A stretch of DNA of 64,000 bases, taken from positions 18,365,623 to 18,429,622 of the forward strand of contig NC_087065.1 of assembly GCF_963678635.1 (NCBI RefSeq). The letters run 5' to 3'. Under the pieces are notes generated by a model that saw only the letters and a list, made by a program, of their open reading frames with translations, was not told where the DNA came from and made no database searches. This document shows positions 45,589-56,193 of this stretch, piece by piece; the stretch's first letter is position 1, and every line of letters begins with the position of its first letter. This stretch comes from Symsagittifera roscoffensis (lineage: Eukaryota > Xenacoelomorpha > Acoela > Convolutidae). A program made the position numbers and the translations under genes.

Positions 45589-47757
45589 TTGACACAACAA
45601 TACGGAATCTACACCATAGAATTCAGCTCACCAAACCCGAATCACCGCAAATATGTAATTCAAACAGACGACCTTGATTTAGAATTTTCAAAAGTATTCT
45701 CAGAATACATAAAAAGCATACAATATCATAACTCACAAAGAGCAAACTCCATATTCACTAAAGAAGTTTTTGCCATAATATATAGTTATATCTCAATATT
45801 AGAAAACGAAATTCCAATCCCAAGTGTCTCACCGACAGAGACATCTAAACATATAAGGGTACGACATGAAATCACACTATTTTCAACTTTTCTACATAAA
45901 ATTAAAGAAAATTTCACTAAAGACGATGTTTCACAACATACAAAACATGACTTAAAAAAAATTTTGGCATGGTTTATAATAGATTATTTCACACATAATA
46001 TAGATTTAATTTCACAAGCAAGAAAAAATTTCAGACCTCAAAATTCAAACGATGATACCGCCATCACAGAACAGTCAGACTACGTTTGGGACCCCGAATG
46101 GTCTCATTATGCATTTATAAATATCCCACAATCAATTGCAAGTCAAGCAATAAGTACAATATCTTATATAAGAGATTATGTAAGAGTAATACCATTATCC
46201 ATTGATGCAACACCATTAAACTACAATACATTTTTACCCGATACGCGAAATAACAGTTTAAACTCGACCGTCATACACAATGAAAACTTTAATGGAACTA
46301 GGAACCTCACTCAACAAGATATCCAGACACCATCACACTTCATAAATGAAGAAATTGTCCAAACAACAACAACTACACAACAAAGTATTTCACCAATACG
46401 TCCAAATTTAACAACACCAAGAAATACAAACACTTCACTAGCACAGGTAACCTTACAATCAACCGTTAAACCTTCGGTTGCTCCAAAATATTCACAAATG
46501 GATTATCAAACATATAGACCCATGACAATACCGTCAAAAACACGCAGAACGTTCACAAGAAACAATTTTGCGGAAAACAATTATAATTACACACATTCAT
46601 CAAAAACAAACTATCCCCCCCGAAAAAAAAATAATAATCAGATAAGATCTCGATATTGGGATAAACCAATGGCAACAACCAATTCAGTAAATTTTCAAAC
46701 TAATTCACATCCTCCACAGGATCGTAGTGAAAATTACCCATTCTTTCAACAAAATAAAAATAAAAAGCAAGCATCTCATCAAACGGATTATTTATCCTCT
46801 GATGATGATTATTTACAACCAGATATATTTGCACCATACACTCAAGAATATCGTGGACAAGGAGTGCAAAAACCGTATACATTTCATAGAATTTTTTCTC
46901 CACACCCAACAGATACACAAAATCAACAACCAATGCAAATGCAAAACCCAATTAATACACAATCTTTTCAACCAATTCAGCCACAAAACCCAATGATTAC
47001 GCACTCGTATCAACCAACACAAATGCAAAATGAAATACTACTTCCATATTACCTTCAACAACACGAAATAACAAAAAATCAACTTTCGAATTTTTCACAA
47101 ATGCCAAATGCAGCAGAATCATTACAAATGACAATTAATCCATACCTTATGGGTGGATCATCAATAACATCAAACAAACCATTAATGGTATTCACAGGAA
47201 CAGACCCTGAATATTCTGTAGAAGATTATTTAAATGCAGTAACAGCAAATTTAATTTTAAATATAGGACCTGGACCAATTAATACGCCACTACATCAAAA
47301 TTGGATACATCGACGCACAGCGTTGATACAGACAACCTTAGACGGCGCAGCCCAAAAATGGTTTTCAGCATTGCCTATAGAAATAAAATCAAATTGGAAA
47401 AGATTTACACAAGAATTTTCAAAAATGTTTGACTCCGAAAGAAACAAACAACAACAAAGAGTTTTATGTAATGAAATTCGCAGATTACCAAATGAAACCA
47501 TCAAACAATTAGCAGTACGTATCGAAACACTAGTTCGAAAAGCATATTCATTAAATACACACGACTATAAAAACACAAAAATGACAGAAATCTTAATGAT
47601 GACCTTAACACCTCAATTAAGGAAAATAGCAATAAAAAAGAGAGCATCCCATCCCTCCTCAATTCGAGAGCCCGATTTAGATTTTCGAAAACTAGTAGAC
47701 AAACTAGAGCAAGCGGAAATCACAATGAAACTTGAAGAAACAGAAAATCTGAAATAA
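45589..47757 (+). CDS. Gag of element D
   Basis: The frame is open upstream with no obvious ATG, so its true start is unclear. A long Asn/Gln/Thr/Pro-rich N-terminal part (including repeated IQPQNPM/MQMQNPI phrases near 46930-47030) leads to a capsid-type region at about 47180-47740: FTGTDPEYSVEDYLNAVTAN, AAQKWFSALP, WKRFTQEFSKMFD, the layout of Ty3/gypsy retrotransposon gag. A CCHC knuckle (CNYCRRYGHSISEC) follows near 47907-47948. Confidence 0.8.
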   Translation: MTQQYGIYTIEFSSPNPNHRKYVIQTDDLDLEFSKVFSEYIKSIQYHNSQRANSIFTKEVFAIIYSYISILENEIPIPSVSPTETSKHIRVRHEITLFSTFLHKIKENFTKDDVSQHTKHDLKKILAWFIIDYFTHNIDLISQARKNFRPQNSNDDTAITEQSDYVWDPEWSHYAFINIPQSIASQAISTISYIRDYVRVIPLSIDATPLNYNTFLPDTRNNSLNSTVIHNENFNGTRNLTQQDIQTPSHFINEEIVQTTTTTQQSISPIRPNLTTPRNTNTSLAQVTLQSTVKPSVAPKYSQMDYQTYRPMTIPSKTRRTFTRNNFAENNYNYTHSSKTNYPPRKKNNNQIRSRYWDKPMATTNSVNFQTNSHPPQDRSENYPFFQQNKNKKQASHQTDYLSSDDDYLQPDIFAPYTQEYRGQGVQKPYTFHRIFSPHPTDTQNQQPMQMQNPINTQSFQPIQPQNPMITHSYQPTQMQNEILLPYYLQQHEITKNQLSNFSQMPNAAESLQMTINPYLMGGSSITSNKPLMVFTGTDPEYSVEDYLNAVTANLILNIGPGPINTPLHQNWIHRRTALIQTTLDGAAQKWFSALPIEIKSNWKRFTQEFSKMFDSERNKQQQRVLCNEIRRLPNETIKQLAVRIETLVRKAYSLNTHDYKNTKMTEILMMTLTPQLRKIAIKKRASHPSSIREPDLDFRKLVDKLEQAEITMKLEETENLK

Positions 47758-48018
47758 CAATATGTTAACCGAATTGAAACAAATACCACAAATATCAATA
47801 ATATACAGGAATCAGATACAGACCTCGTTGAAAAAATCACTGAAATACTCAATATTTACGAAAAACACCCAAACTTTAAAGGCAAACCATCTTTCAAAAA
47901 ATGGTGTAATTATTGCCGACGATACGGACATAGTATTTCTGAATGTAGACAAAAACAACAGGACAATCAAAACAAACCTCAAAAATATAAAGAATCGAAT
48001 AAATCATTCTATCAGTAC

Positions 48019-51000
48019 ATGAAAAAAGATCAAAATCTACCGAACAAAAGTGTATACAGCAACAACAGTTCGGGAAAACCACTTCCGAACAATACCAATT
48101 ACACGAGAACTCAATCACCATATAACTCAAGTTATAGAGGAAGATCATCAGAACGAAGAAATACACAAAATTCGTCACAAAATCATTACAATAGACCAAA
48201 TAGTCAAAATAACTACTCCAGATCAAATTCGAACACAACACAATTTGTTTCTAGATCTAGTTCCCAATCAAGGAATAATTACTATCCAAACAATCAATCA
48301 CGAAACTCATCATACAATAGAAATAGAAACTACTCCAATAATCGAAATAGAAGTTATTCAAACAACCGAAACCAGAATTACCCGAACAATCGATCAAGGA
48401 ATAACTCATATAATAGATCAAACTATAACAGACCAAACAATAATTATCAAAACAGATCACGAAATAATTCACAAAATCGACATTCAAGTTATAATAATCG
48501 TTATAGAAATTATTCCCAATCACCACACAGGAATAATAACCATTATAATAATTCTAATAATCGCCACAGAAGTAGTACACCTAAACATCAAAGAAATATT
48601 ATTCAAGTACAATCAAATCCAGAAACAACATCAGACCCCCCAGGTATTGATGACACAGGAAATAACGAACTACAACTAAATCAATTAAACTGTGAATCAT
48701 CAGATTCAGAAAGTGATACAGAAAACACTATCTCCATAAATATGATAGCAGTCGAAAATGACTACGAACCTATTATATATGAACAACCTTTTTCATCACA
48801 TATATATGGAAATCAATTAGAACTCCTTCACAATTATTATATTGAACCCATTCATTCCACACAAACGGCACAAGAAACTAACGAAATCAACACTACAAAT
48901 CAATCCAATGAAAATGACAAAACAAAATGCTTGAATACAATTCACATCTATCAAAATATACAAAAAGAACAACCCAAAGAAAAAATTTGGACAATACCAT
49001 TTCTTTTAGAAGGTCCAAGAAACAAAGAATTTCAACCACCAGATCTTGAAATTGATTTTTTAATTGATTCAGGAGCAGAATCAAACATAATAAACATTCC
49101 CACATGGAATGAGATAAAATCATTACACCCAAAACTAACGCCTCTTGAAACATCCAGTAAACTAGCAACAGCACAAGGATCAACATTGGTAAACTATGGA
49201 AAAATTCAATTATTTCTTCTCCCCACAAGAACAATAGAGCAAAATAAAATTTTAAATAAACCATTTAAACAAAGATTCCATATCACGGATATTAAACACA
49301 AAATTATTGGAATACCATTTATCTCTAAATATATACCAACAATCAACATTTTGAATAGTAAAATACTAATCAAAGATAAATACACAAAAACAAAAGACAC
49401 ATCCCTAACATTTTTTCAAAGATTAAATAAACAACCACCATTCTTTTCAAAATTTTATCCAATATATAATCAACAAAGAAAACACTTGAAACCACTATCA
49501 GGAAACATTTATAATTTTTCAATAAAACAAGTTCACCAATATGATAAAAAACAAAATAAACAACAACTCTATATGTCAGATTTTGAATTCAAACCTATCC
49601 ATAAGTTTTTCAAAATCACAATTTCATCCATAAAATATTTGAAAAACTCGAATTCAGATATTATTTCTCTACATGTATACAACAATACACCCTATCAAGT
49701 AACATTACCTTTAGGACTTTTAGGCTATTGCGAAACCAACGCTACGATATCACCAATACACGAAAAAGCATACCGCGTAAATAATATACTCCAATTATTA
49801 GATATTTGTCAATCCACAATTCTTAATGAAGAATTATCCATAAATAATATAATAAGTAATGAAAAAAGAAATACAGATTATTTCACAAAAACCCCATATT
49901 TCAAACCTACATTCAACATAAATAACTATACAGAGAATCAACAGAAATTTTTAACAATGTTTAACTTCCAACATTCACAAATAACACAAGACGAATTTGA
50001 TAAATTAGCCAAACAGCTAATAAAATATTCATCAGTCTATGCAACATCCAAATTTGATGTTGTCAAAATCAGCTCATCACTACATCTTCCATTAAAACCT
50101 GACGCAGTTTTCAAAAAACAAAGAGCAAGTAAAGTACCAATTCACTTACATGATAAAGTAAACAGATTACTCGATATTTTAGTACAATACAATATTATCT
50201 CACCGGTAAACAAAGAAGAACAACCAAAAGGTAACACATTTATCAACCCTGTTATCATCCTAGCAAAAGGAGAATCATTAAAAATAGTTCTAGACGCTAG
50301 ATACCTTAATTCACTAATAGACGAATCAAAATGCAATTGGCCTATTGAACCAATACAAGTTATTTTAACAAAAATAAACGGAAAATACTTTACAACCGCA
50401 GATATGAATAGTGCATATAATCAAATGCCACTAGATGAAAAATCGCGACGCTTAACACAATTTGTTATTGGAAATCAGCAATATGAATTCAACCGCTCAT
50501 TCTATGGAATATCCATAGGACCAGCAGCATTTTCAGCTTTTATGAGCAAAATTTTTCGACCACTAATACTCAAGAAAAACGCAATCACCTATTTAGACGA
50601 TGTTTTTATGCAATCACAGACAAAAGAAGAAATGTTCAATGTTTTAGAACACTATCACAAAATACTTCAGAACGAAAATCTGAAGGCCGCCCCCGATAAA
50701 TCACACTTCTTTTTAACACGAGTTAAATTCTTAGGACACAATATAGAAAGAAAAACAATCACTCCATTAAAATCACGCATTGATGCTATTCAAAAGCTCC
50801 AATCACCAACAAACAAAAAGAAAATCCAAGAATTCCTTGGAATGTTTTATTTTTTAAGCAAATATGTCTATAAAATGCAATTATACCTAAGACCATTCTA
50901 TAATATACTTAGACAACAAAATAATTTTGAATGGAACACAGAACATCAAGCACGATTTGAAGAAATTAAAAAACTCCTAACTGAACAAATTTCGAATACA

Positions 51001-53445
51001 ATTCCAGATCCAAATCAACCATTCTATGCAATGTGCGATGCTTCAAATTTTGGCATCGGCGCAGCATTTTTACAATCACACAATGGTACAAACAAAATGA
51101 ACCTTATATCAGCAAATTCTCGACTATTCACTCAAGCAGAGCTACGACTCTCAACTCTAATGAGAGAATGTACAGCTATAATATATACACTAACAGAATA
51201 TGAATTTCTGATACTTGGATCAAAACATCAAACAGTTCTATTCACAGATCACAAACCAATCATTTTTCTCTTTACACAAAAATCTAATCCAAATCACCGA
51301 GCTTATAGATTTCAACTAATTCTAATGAAATTCCCAAACTTACATATAGTTTGGACAGCAGGAAAGAATCTTGCATTACCAGACACTTTAAGTCGAAATA
51401 CACCACCTGAATTACTTACACGAAAAACTACAGTAGAAATACCCAAAAATATAAAATTCTACCTTGCAGAAAACGAAACATCACCCCGACTAGAATGCAA
51501 ATATGCAGTAAAAACTGACGTTGAACAATCACAGATAAACAATCTACAACACTTCCCACTTTATTTAGATTGCCAAAATAACCACTACGAAGTTGATCTA
51601 CTAGGAACATCAACTTTCAAACCAATTCCATACTCACAATGGATAAAAAATAACACCAAACAAAAAAGAGTAAAACAACACCCACATAAAAAAGACCTTT
51701 TTCCATTAATTGAAAAAAAAAATCTAACTGATAAAATAAATTTATCAGGACCACAAACAAACGATTCAAAATACACAATAAATCAAGTTTTTGACCTCCA
51801 TGACCCACTTGATACAATTCCTTTATCTAAATTAGAAATAGAAAACATTTTTCTCCCCCCAACAGATAAAATTACAATTAATACTTTGAAACAATATCAA
51901 AATCTTGACCCAGTAATTAGACAACTAAAATCATGGCAAAAATATAAAACTAAACCCGTCAAGGCAGATACAACTATTTTAGGAAATAAAACACTCCTCC
52001 GATATTTTCGAAAATTCAATAATACAACAATTAACGAAAACACACACCTTCTAGAATACCAATTAAATGAATCTACAGTTCCCTGTCTCCCTCTAAGTAT
52101 GATTCTTATAGCTTTTAATATTTCACATACACAAAACATTAAAGGACACTCTGGATCAAAGAAAACATATTCAAATTTCATACAAAACTTTTATTTTCCA
52201 AATGCACCAATTTGGATAAAAGTACTATGCAATGATTGTATAGTATGTCAGCTAAATAAACCTTATCCAAATCAAAAACAAATAGCACAAAAACAAGATT
52301 TTAAAGGACAAAATTTGTACTTTAACCACCGTATTTCATTTGATACAAAAGGACCAATTTCACCCTCATCCGAAGGAAACTCCTACATTATGGTAATTGT
52401 TGACGCGTTTACACATTATGTAGCACTTAACCCAGTACCACATTGTAACGCTTATTACGCTTACACAACACTCTATGAACACTGGATAGCCAAATTCGGA
52501 CTACCAGAAATTTTAGTTACAGATAACGGTACAGAATTCATAAATAATGAAATCATCACACTATGTCATTTATATAACATCAAACACAAACCACGTACAT
52601 CTCACGCACCTTGGACAAACGGCTTAGTCGAAGGTATGAACCGTTCACTACAAGAATATCTTAGGTGTATGATCAATGGAAATGATACAAGATACACCGA
52701 ATGGTCAGCAGATGTAAAACTATTTCCCTTAGCATATAATTCACAAATCACGACAACTCTAGGAATGTCACCATATAAAATGGTTTTTAATCAAAAGCCA
52801 CGCAAACCAATTATGTTTACAGCAAACTCTTATAAAAATGCACAAAGTTATTGTCAACCGAATAAAGACTCAATTTGTTATAACTTACCTTTACATACAC
52901 ACGTTGAAGATCATTTTCATCACCCACAAATTCTTAAATTAGCCTCCGGTACACACACCGAATGGATTTTAAACAGAGATAAAAAACACAATGAAACTTA
53001 CCAAAGAGTAACAAAAAAGTTGTTACAAAGACAAAACATTAATGAACAAATAAATTCACGCTTTACACCAGCCTACGATTTAAAAATTGGAACATTTGTT
53101 TTAATACCCAATTTTAACACTCAAAAAGGAATCTCTAAGAAATTACAACCCCTTCGTAAAGGACCATACCAAATAATTGCCAAACCCACTGATGTCACAT
53201 ATAAAATCACTGACTCAGACAAAAAAGAAATTGTTCAACATCGAAACAACCTATTACCTTATTACCCAAAAGAATACGCACTACGCGAACTAACTCAATT
53301 ATATTCGTTCACAGGTTTAAAAGTTGTTCAAAATAACCCACATACGGAAAATAAAACAAAGGAACAACATGACATTCACCTCGAAAACCAAAATAAAAAA
53401 ATCAACTACAACGAAAAACAATACAAAAAAGCTAGATCAAAATAA
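48019..53445 (+). CDS. Pol of element D
   Basis: An 1808-residue frame. It opens with an about 190-residue Asn/Arg/Ser/Tyr repeat region (NYSNNRNRSYSNNRNQNYPN). Then come an aspartic protease (FLIDSGAESNIINIP, near 49060), RT (LNSLIDESKCNWPIEP; TADMNSAYNQMPL; YLDDVFMQ near 50589), RNase H (MCDASNFGIGAAF, near 51030; LFTDHKPIIF), integrase with an HHCC zinc region (near 52125-52255) and DDE core (FDTKGPIS; VTDNGTEF near 52518; NGLVEGMNRSL), and a GPY/F-like module (LRKGPYQIIAK, near 53150). Complete domain set of a Ty3/gypsy pol. Confidence 0.93.
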   Translation: MKKDQNLPNKSVYSNNSSGKPLPNNTNYTRTQSPYNSSYRGRSSERRNTQNSSQNHYNRPNSQNNYSRSNSNTTQFVSRSSSQSRNNYYPNNQSRNSSYNRNRNYSNNRNRSYSNNRNQNYPNNRSRNNSYNRSNYNRPNNNYQNRSRNNSQNRHSSYNNRYRNYSQSPHRNNNHYNNSNNRHRSSTPKHQRNIIQVQSNPETTSDPPGIDDTGNNELQLNQLNCESSDSESDTENTISINMIAVENDYEPIIYEQPFSSHIYGNQLELLHNYYIEPIHSTQTAQETNEINTTNQSNENDKTKCLNTIHIYQNIQKEQPKEKIWTIPFLLEGPRNKEFQPPDLEIDFLIDSGAESNIINIPTWNEIKSLHPKLTPLETSSKLATAQGSTLVNYGKIQLFLLPTRTIEQNKILNKPFKQRFHITDIKHKIIGIPFISKYIPTINILNSKILIKDKYTKTKDTSLTFFQRLNKQPPFFSKFYPIYNQQRKHLKPLSGNIYNFSIKQVHQYDKKQNKQQLYMSDFEFKPIHKFFKITISSIKYLKNSNSDIISLHVYNNTPYQVTLPLGLLGYCETNATISPIHEKAYRVNNILQLLDICQSTILNEELSINNIISNEKRNTDYFTKTPYFKPTFNINNYTENQQKFLTMFNFQHSQITQDEFDKLAKQLIKYSSVYATSKFDVVKISSSLHLPLKPDAVFKKQRASKVPIHLHDKVNRLLDILVQYNIISPVNKEEQPKGNTFINPVIILAKGESLKIVLDARYLNSLIDESKCNWPIEPIQVILTKINGKYFTTADMNSAYNQMPLDEKSRRLTQFVIGNQQYEFNRSFYGISIGPAAFSAFMSKIFRPLILKKNAITYLDDVFMQSQTKEEMFNVLEHYHKILQNENLKAAPDKSHFFLTRVKFLGHNIERKTITPLKSRIDAIQKLQSPTNKKKIQEFLGMFYFLSKYVYKMQLYLRPFYNILRQQNNFEWNTEHQARFEEIKKLLTEQISNTIPDPNQPFYAMCDASNFGIGAAFLQSHNGTNKMNLISANSRLFTQAELRLSTLMRECTAIIYTLTEYEFLILGSKHQTVLFTDHKPIIFLFTQKSNPNHRAYRFQLILMKFPNLHIVWTAGKNLALPDTLSRNTPPELLTRKTTVEIPKNIKFYLAENETSPRLECKYAVKTDVEQSQINNLQHFPLYLDCQNNHYEVDLLGTSTFKPIPYSQWIKNNTKQKRVKQHPHKKDLFPLIEKKNLTDKINLSGPQTNDSKYTINQVFDLHDPLDTIPLSKLEIENIFLPPTDKITINTLKQYQNLDPVIRQLKSWQKYKTKPVKADTTILGNKTLLRYFRKFNNTTINENTHLLEYQLNESTVPCLPLSMILIAFNISHTQNIKGHSGSKKTYSNFIQNFYFPNAPIWIKVLCNDCIVCQLNKPYPNQKQIAQKQDFKGQNLYFNHRISFDTKGPISPSSEGNSYIMVIVDAFTHYVALNPVPHCNAYYAYTTLYEHWIAKFGLPEILVTDNGTEFINNEIITLCHLYNIKHKPRTSHAPWTNGLVEGMNRSLQEYLRCMINGNDTRYTEWSADVKLFPLAYNSQITTTLGMSPYKMVFNQKPRKPIMFTANSYKNAQSYCQPNKDSICYNLPLHTHVEDHFHHPQILKLASGTHTEWILNRDKKHNETYQRVTKKLLQRQNINEQINSRFTPAYDLKIGTFVLIPNFNTQKGISKKLQPLRKGPYQIIAKPTDVTYKITDSDKKEIVQHRNNLLPYYPKEYALRELTQLYSFTGLKVVQNNPHTENKTKEQHDIHLENQNKKINYNEKQYKKARSK

Positions 53446-53623
53446 ACCTCAAAAAGAAAGAAAAAATAGAAAATTGACAGAAAAAATAACACCCCAAGAA
53501 CAAATCGACAAATCAGAAGATAGAGAGTCATCACGACTTAGAAATCAACCACGTAAGAACTATAAAACATTCATCCCACAATCTAAAATATTAAAGAAAG
53601 TCGAATTTCAAAAACAGCTTTAA
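53324..53623 (+). CDS. Small basic ORF overlapping the end of pol, element D
   Basis: 99 residues, Lys-rich, overlapping the last 120 bases of pol in another frame and ending SSRLRNQPRKNYKTFIPQSK. That motif resembles the basic tail seen after gypsy integrases and the RRSNRQTKNQGPKRYG tail of element C. Its expression is unknown. Confidence 0.4.
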   Translation: MFKITHIRKIKQRNNMTFTSKTKIKKSTTTKNNTKKLDQNKPQKERKNRKLTEKITPQEQIDKSEDRESSRLRNQPRKNYKTFIPQSKILKKVEFQKQL

Positions 53624-55779
53624 ATTTTATATTTCATAATCTTTGCACCTCTGAAATATTTCGAACTTTCATTTTTCAAAATAACATGCTGACAAACAAG
53701 CAACGATTCTAGTTCAAAATTAGCCAATAGGATTCATCCAATCCGTCACCTTCTCTAACTCTAACACAAACCAACTAGACGAACGATATTAAACTCCAGG
53801 CATATCTATAACTATAACTTTGCGACCTCCAGGTCAAAAATAAGCAAACCACTCCAACTTGACAACTAAAATAAATATCACCATAATATCATAACCCTCC
53901 CTTATCTAATAACCCAAAGATCAACAATATTCCGATCTCAAATACCCTCCAAACAAATATGTTAAATTAGCCTAAAGTAAAAGAACGACCATTTTAATTA
54001 GCCTAAAGTAAAAAAATCTCAAAAATACTCCAGATCACTTGACAAATAAAAATAAAGACAAAGAAGACCTCCCGATCACCATAAAATTCGCCCCCAACAT
54101 TTTTTCACAAAACTCAACCCACTTGTCAAAAAACCAATAAACAATTCGACCACGTTTGAAAATTGCCTCAAACAACAAAAAATATTCGATCGAGAAGCCA
54201 TTTCTTAAATGCTCTTCTCTCGACCAGTCAACATAATTCTTAACATTCTCATAAATTTTTTAACGATATTTAAACTTTTAATCATATTTCTTTTTGATAC
54301 CTTTGAATCTTTTGTAATAATCTTAATCATTTTTTGCAATATTTTTTTAAATTTTCTATTCCATATTTGAACTATACCTCCAGCTTTCAAAAGCTATTGA
54401 ATATATCCACAGGTACGATTCACAAAACTTATCTAAATGATACGAACCATTTTTAGTAGAACAGATATTTTTTTACTATTTGCTATTCCCCAAAACTAGC
54501 AGTAAAATTGAAATTCTATGTAGTAAATTGATAAGACGAAAATGCAGTACTAACCTTTTGATATTTCCATTCACTCGCACAAGAATTCTATCCAAACTCG
54601 CACAGCTCGCCCACGAAGAATTGTTTAAATAATGAATTTTAGTTTCAAGCTTTCACACTCAACAACTCTAACACACGATAACAAGTTTCAATCTTTCCTT
54701 TAACCCGGTTGGAAAGGAATTATATACTAAACAAAACTAACCAATGCAGCTTACTAAACACCACAACACATAGAGTAACAGCATGACTAAGAAAAGTAAA
54801 CCAACGGTAGCCAAACCGGATTAACCCAGTTTAAAACTGGATAATTTATTCTTTTGAAGACTATTATAAAGTCTAAGAAAGAAATAATAAAACACAAAAA
54901 GTCGAAAGACAAACCCATACCAAAAACAATTTGATTTTTGAAAAAAGGACACAACCAACGAAACATAAGAAAAACCACAATAAACCCAACATAAAACGTT
55001 GTCACATAACAGGACCTCTCACAGAAACCGCACGAAATCATACTCCCACTCCTGGCCTAACCCACCAGAGAGGACGTCCTGAGCATGCTCTATAGCCGGT
55101 CTAACCCACCGCGCTACATCCACGCTTTGTGACCACACTTCTATTTTTAATAAGAGGTACTCAAGGGTGAGTAACTCTTCAAAATAACCGAACTAAAACA
55201 AAAAGCTTTTGTGAAAACAACTAACCAAAATCATAATTAAAACACCAAACTAATAAAAATTTTATAAAATGTAAATTATACCTTGCAGTATATAGATCAG
55301 CATACAACACCAAAGACGAACATCCAAAGACAAAATGACCCCACTACACTCGAAAAAGAATGGCCAACCACAATCAATATGCCGCCCACAATCACAACTC
55401 AAAGGATTTAGAGTACGACTTGACTTCGCAGAAAAGGACTTCATTGAAATAGAACAATGACCACCTCGATGTTCAAGTATACGTACAGATCCGATTAACC
55501 AGGCATCCCCTCCACGCACAATCTCCACGCCATTCCCAGACAAGGTCAACCCAAAAGAAGTTCTCTACATGGAACAGAAAAGCCAACCATTCTGAAATCA
55601 GATTTGAGTTTGTTGCGAAAACCCAGTCGTTGTCATGAGAAGACACAGCGATTGAACCTGGAACTTCTCTAACAAGAGAACCCAGAAGAAATATGATGTT
55701 CGCCAAATACCAACGTCCATCATCCATCCTTTGAATTGCAGAAAGACTATTCTAAAAAACTCTGTAAAACCCGGATGGG
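53624..55779 (+). other. 3' untranslated region of element D
   Basis: About 2.1 kb between the last ORF and the 3' LTR. The plus strand has no long frame and no envelope-like signal peptide or membrane segment. The 21-bp phrase beginning ttagcctaaagtaaaa repeats near 53965 and 53998. Frames on the opposite strand (near 54790-55040 and 55260-55730) have no recognisable domain. Confidence 0.6.
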
Positions 55780-56189
55780 TGGAACCTGATCTAAACTACA
55801 TTTTATGATTGGATAAATTAGATATTTTACCACTGTAAAGTATTTAATATTAACCAATCATGATCCATCTAACTAACAACCCACTTATTTGTAAGTGCTG
55901 AAATTACTTGTAATTTCAGCACCAGAGAGATTTGAATTTAACTTTGAATTTAGTTGCCTCTCCAAAGGAACTTCAGCAGCCGCAATAAACCAGTATACCC
56001 TAGATCTATTGAGCCTAGCAGAGACTAGTTAAACAACCTGAGACTAGATAGTATAAGAGTAAGATTAGGATCGGTATTAGACTAAGAAGTTGCACGAATC
56101 TATCCGGCCGAAAATAAGATAGCGTGACGAGCAGACGGTGTACCCTATCCGAAATTACTCTATGAGTTAACCACATCGGTCCTAACTCA
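55780..56189 (+). repeat. 3' LTR of element D
   Basis: 410-bp partner of the 5' LTR, with the CTGG target copy immediately after. The preceding sequence (cccggatggg) is a modest purine tract. Confidence 0.95.
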
Positions 56190-56193
56190 CTGG

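Larger units (their letters stand above)
43209..56189 (+). mobile_element. Element D: giant young Ty3/gypsy retrotransposon
   Basis: 12,981 bp. The LTRs are 410 bp each (43209-43618 and 55780-56189), start tggaacct, end aactca, and differ at four sites (about 1%). Target duplication CTGG at 43205-43208 and 56190-56193. The primer site tggtgcgacc lies 2 nt after the LTR. There is a 1.3-kb leader, two small ORFs, gag, then pol in the order protease, RT, RNase H, integrase, a small basic ORF and a 2.1-kb untranslated 3' region. Gag and pol lie in the same frame, as in retroelements that use read-through. The coding strand is very A-rich and G-poor. It looks whole and recent. Confidence 0.95.

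Noticed and set aside
48050-48679. Second long frame (209 codons) overlapping the start of D pol
   Set aside because: It is a by-product of the AAC/AGA/TCA-rich repeats, low complexity, and no domain is seen; the pol frame explains the region.
53624-55779. Envelope gene in the 3' part of element D
   Set aside because: No plus-strand frame of useful length, no signal peptide, membrane segment or cysteine pattern. The opposite-strand frames are short and unrecognisable.
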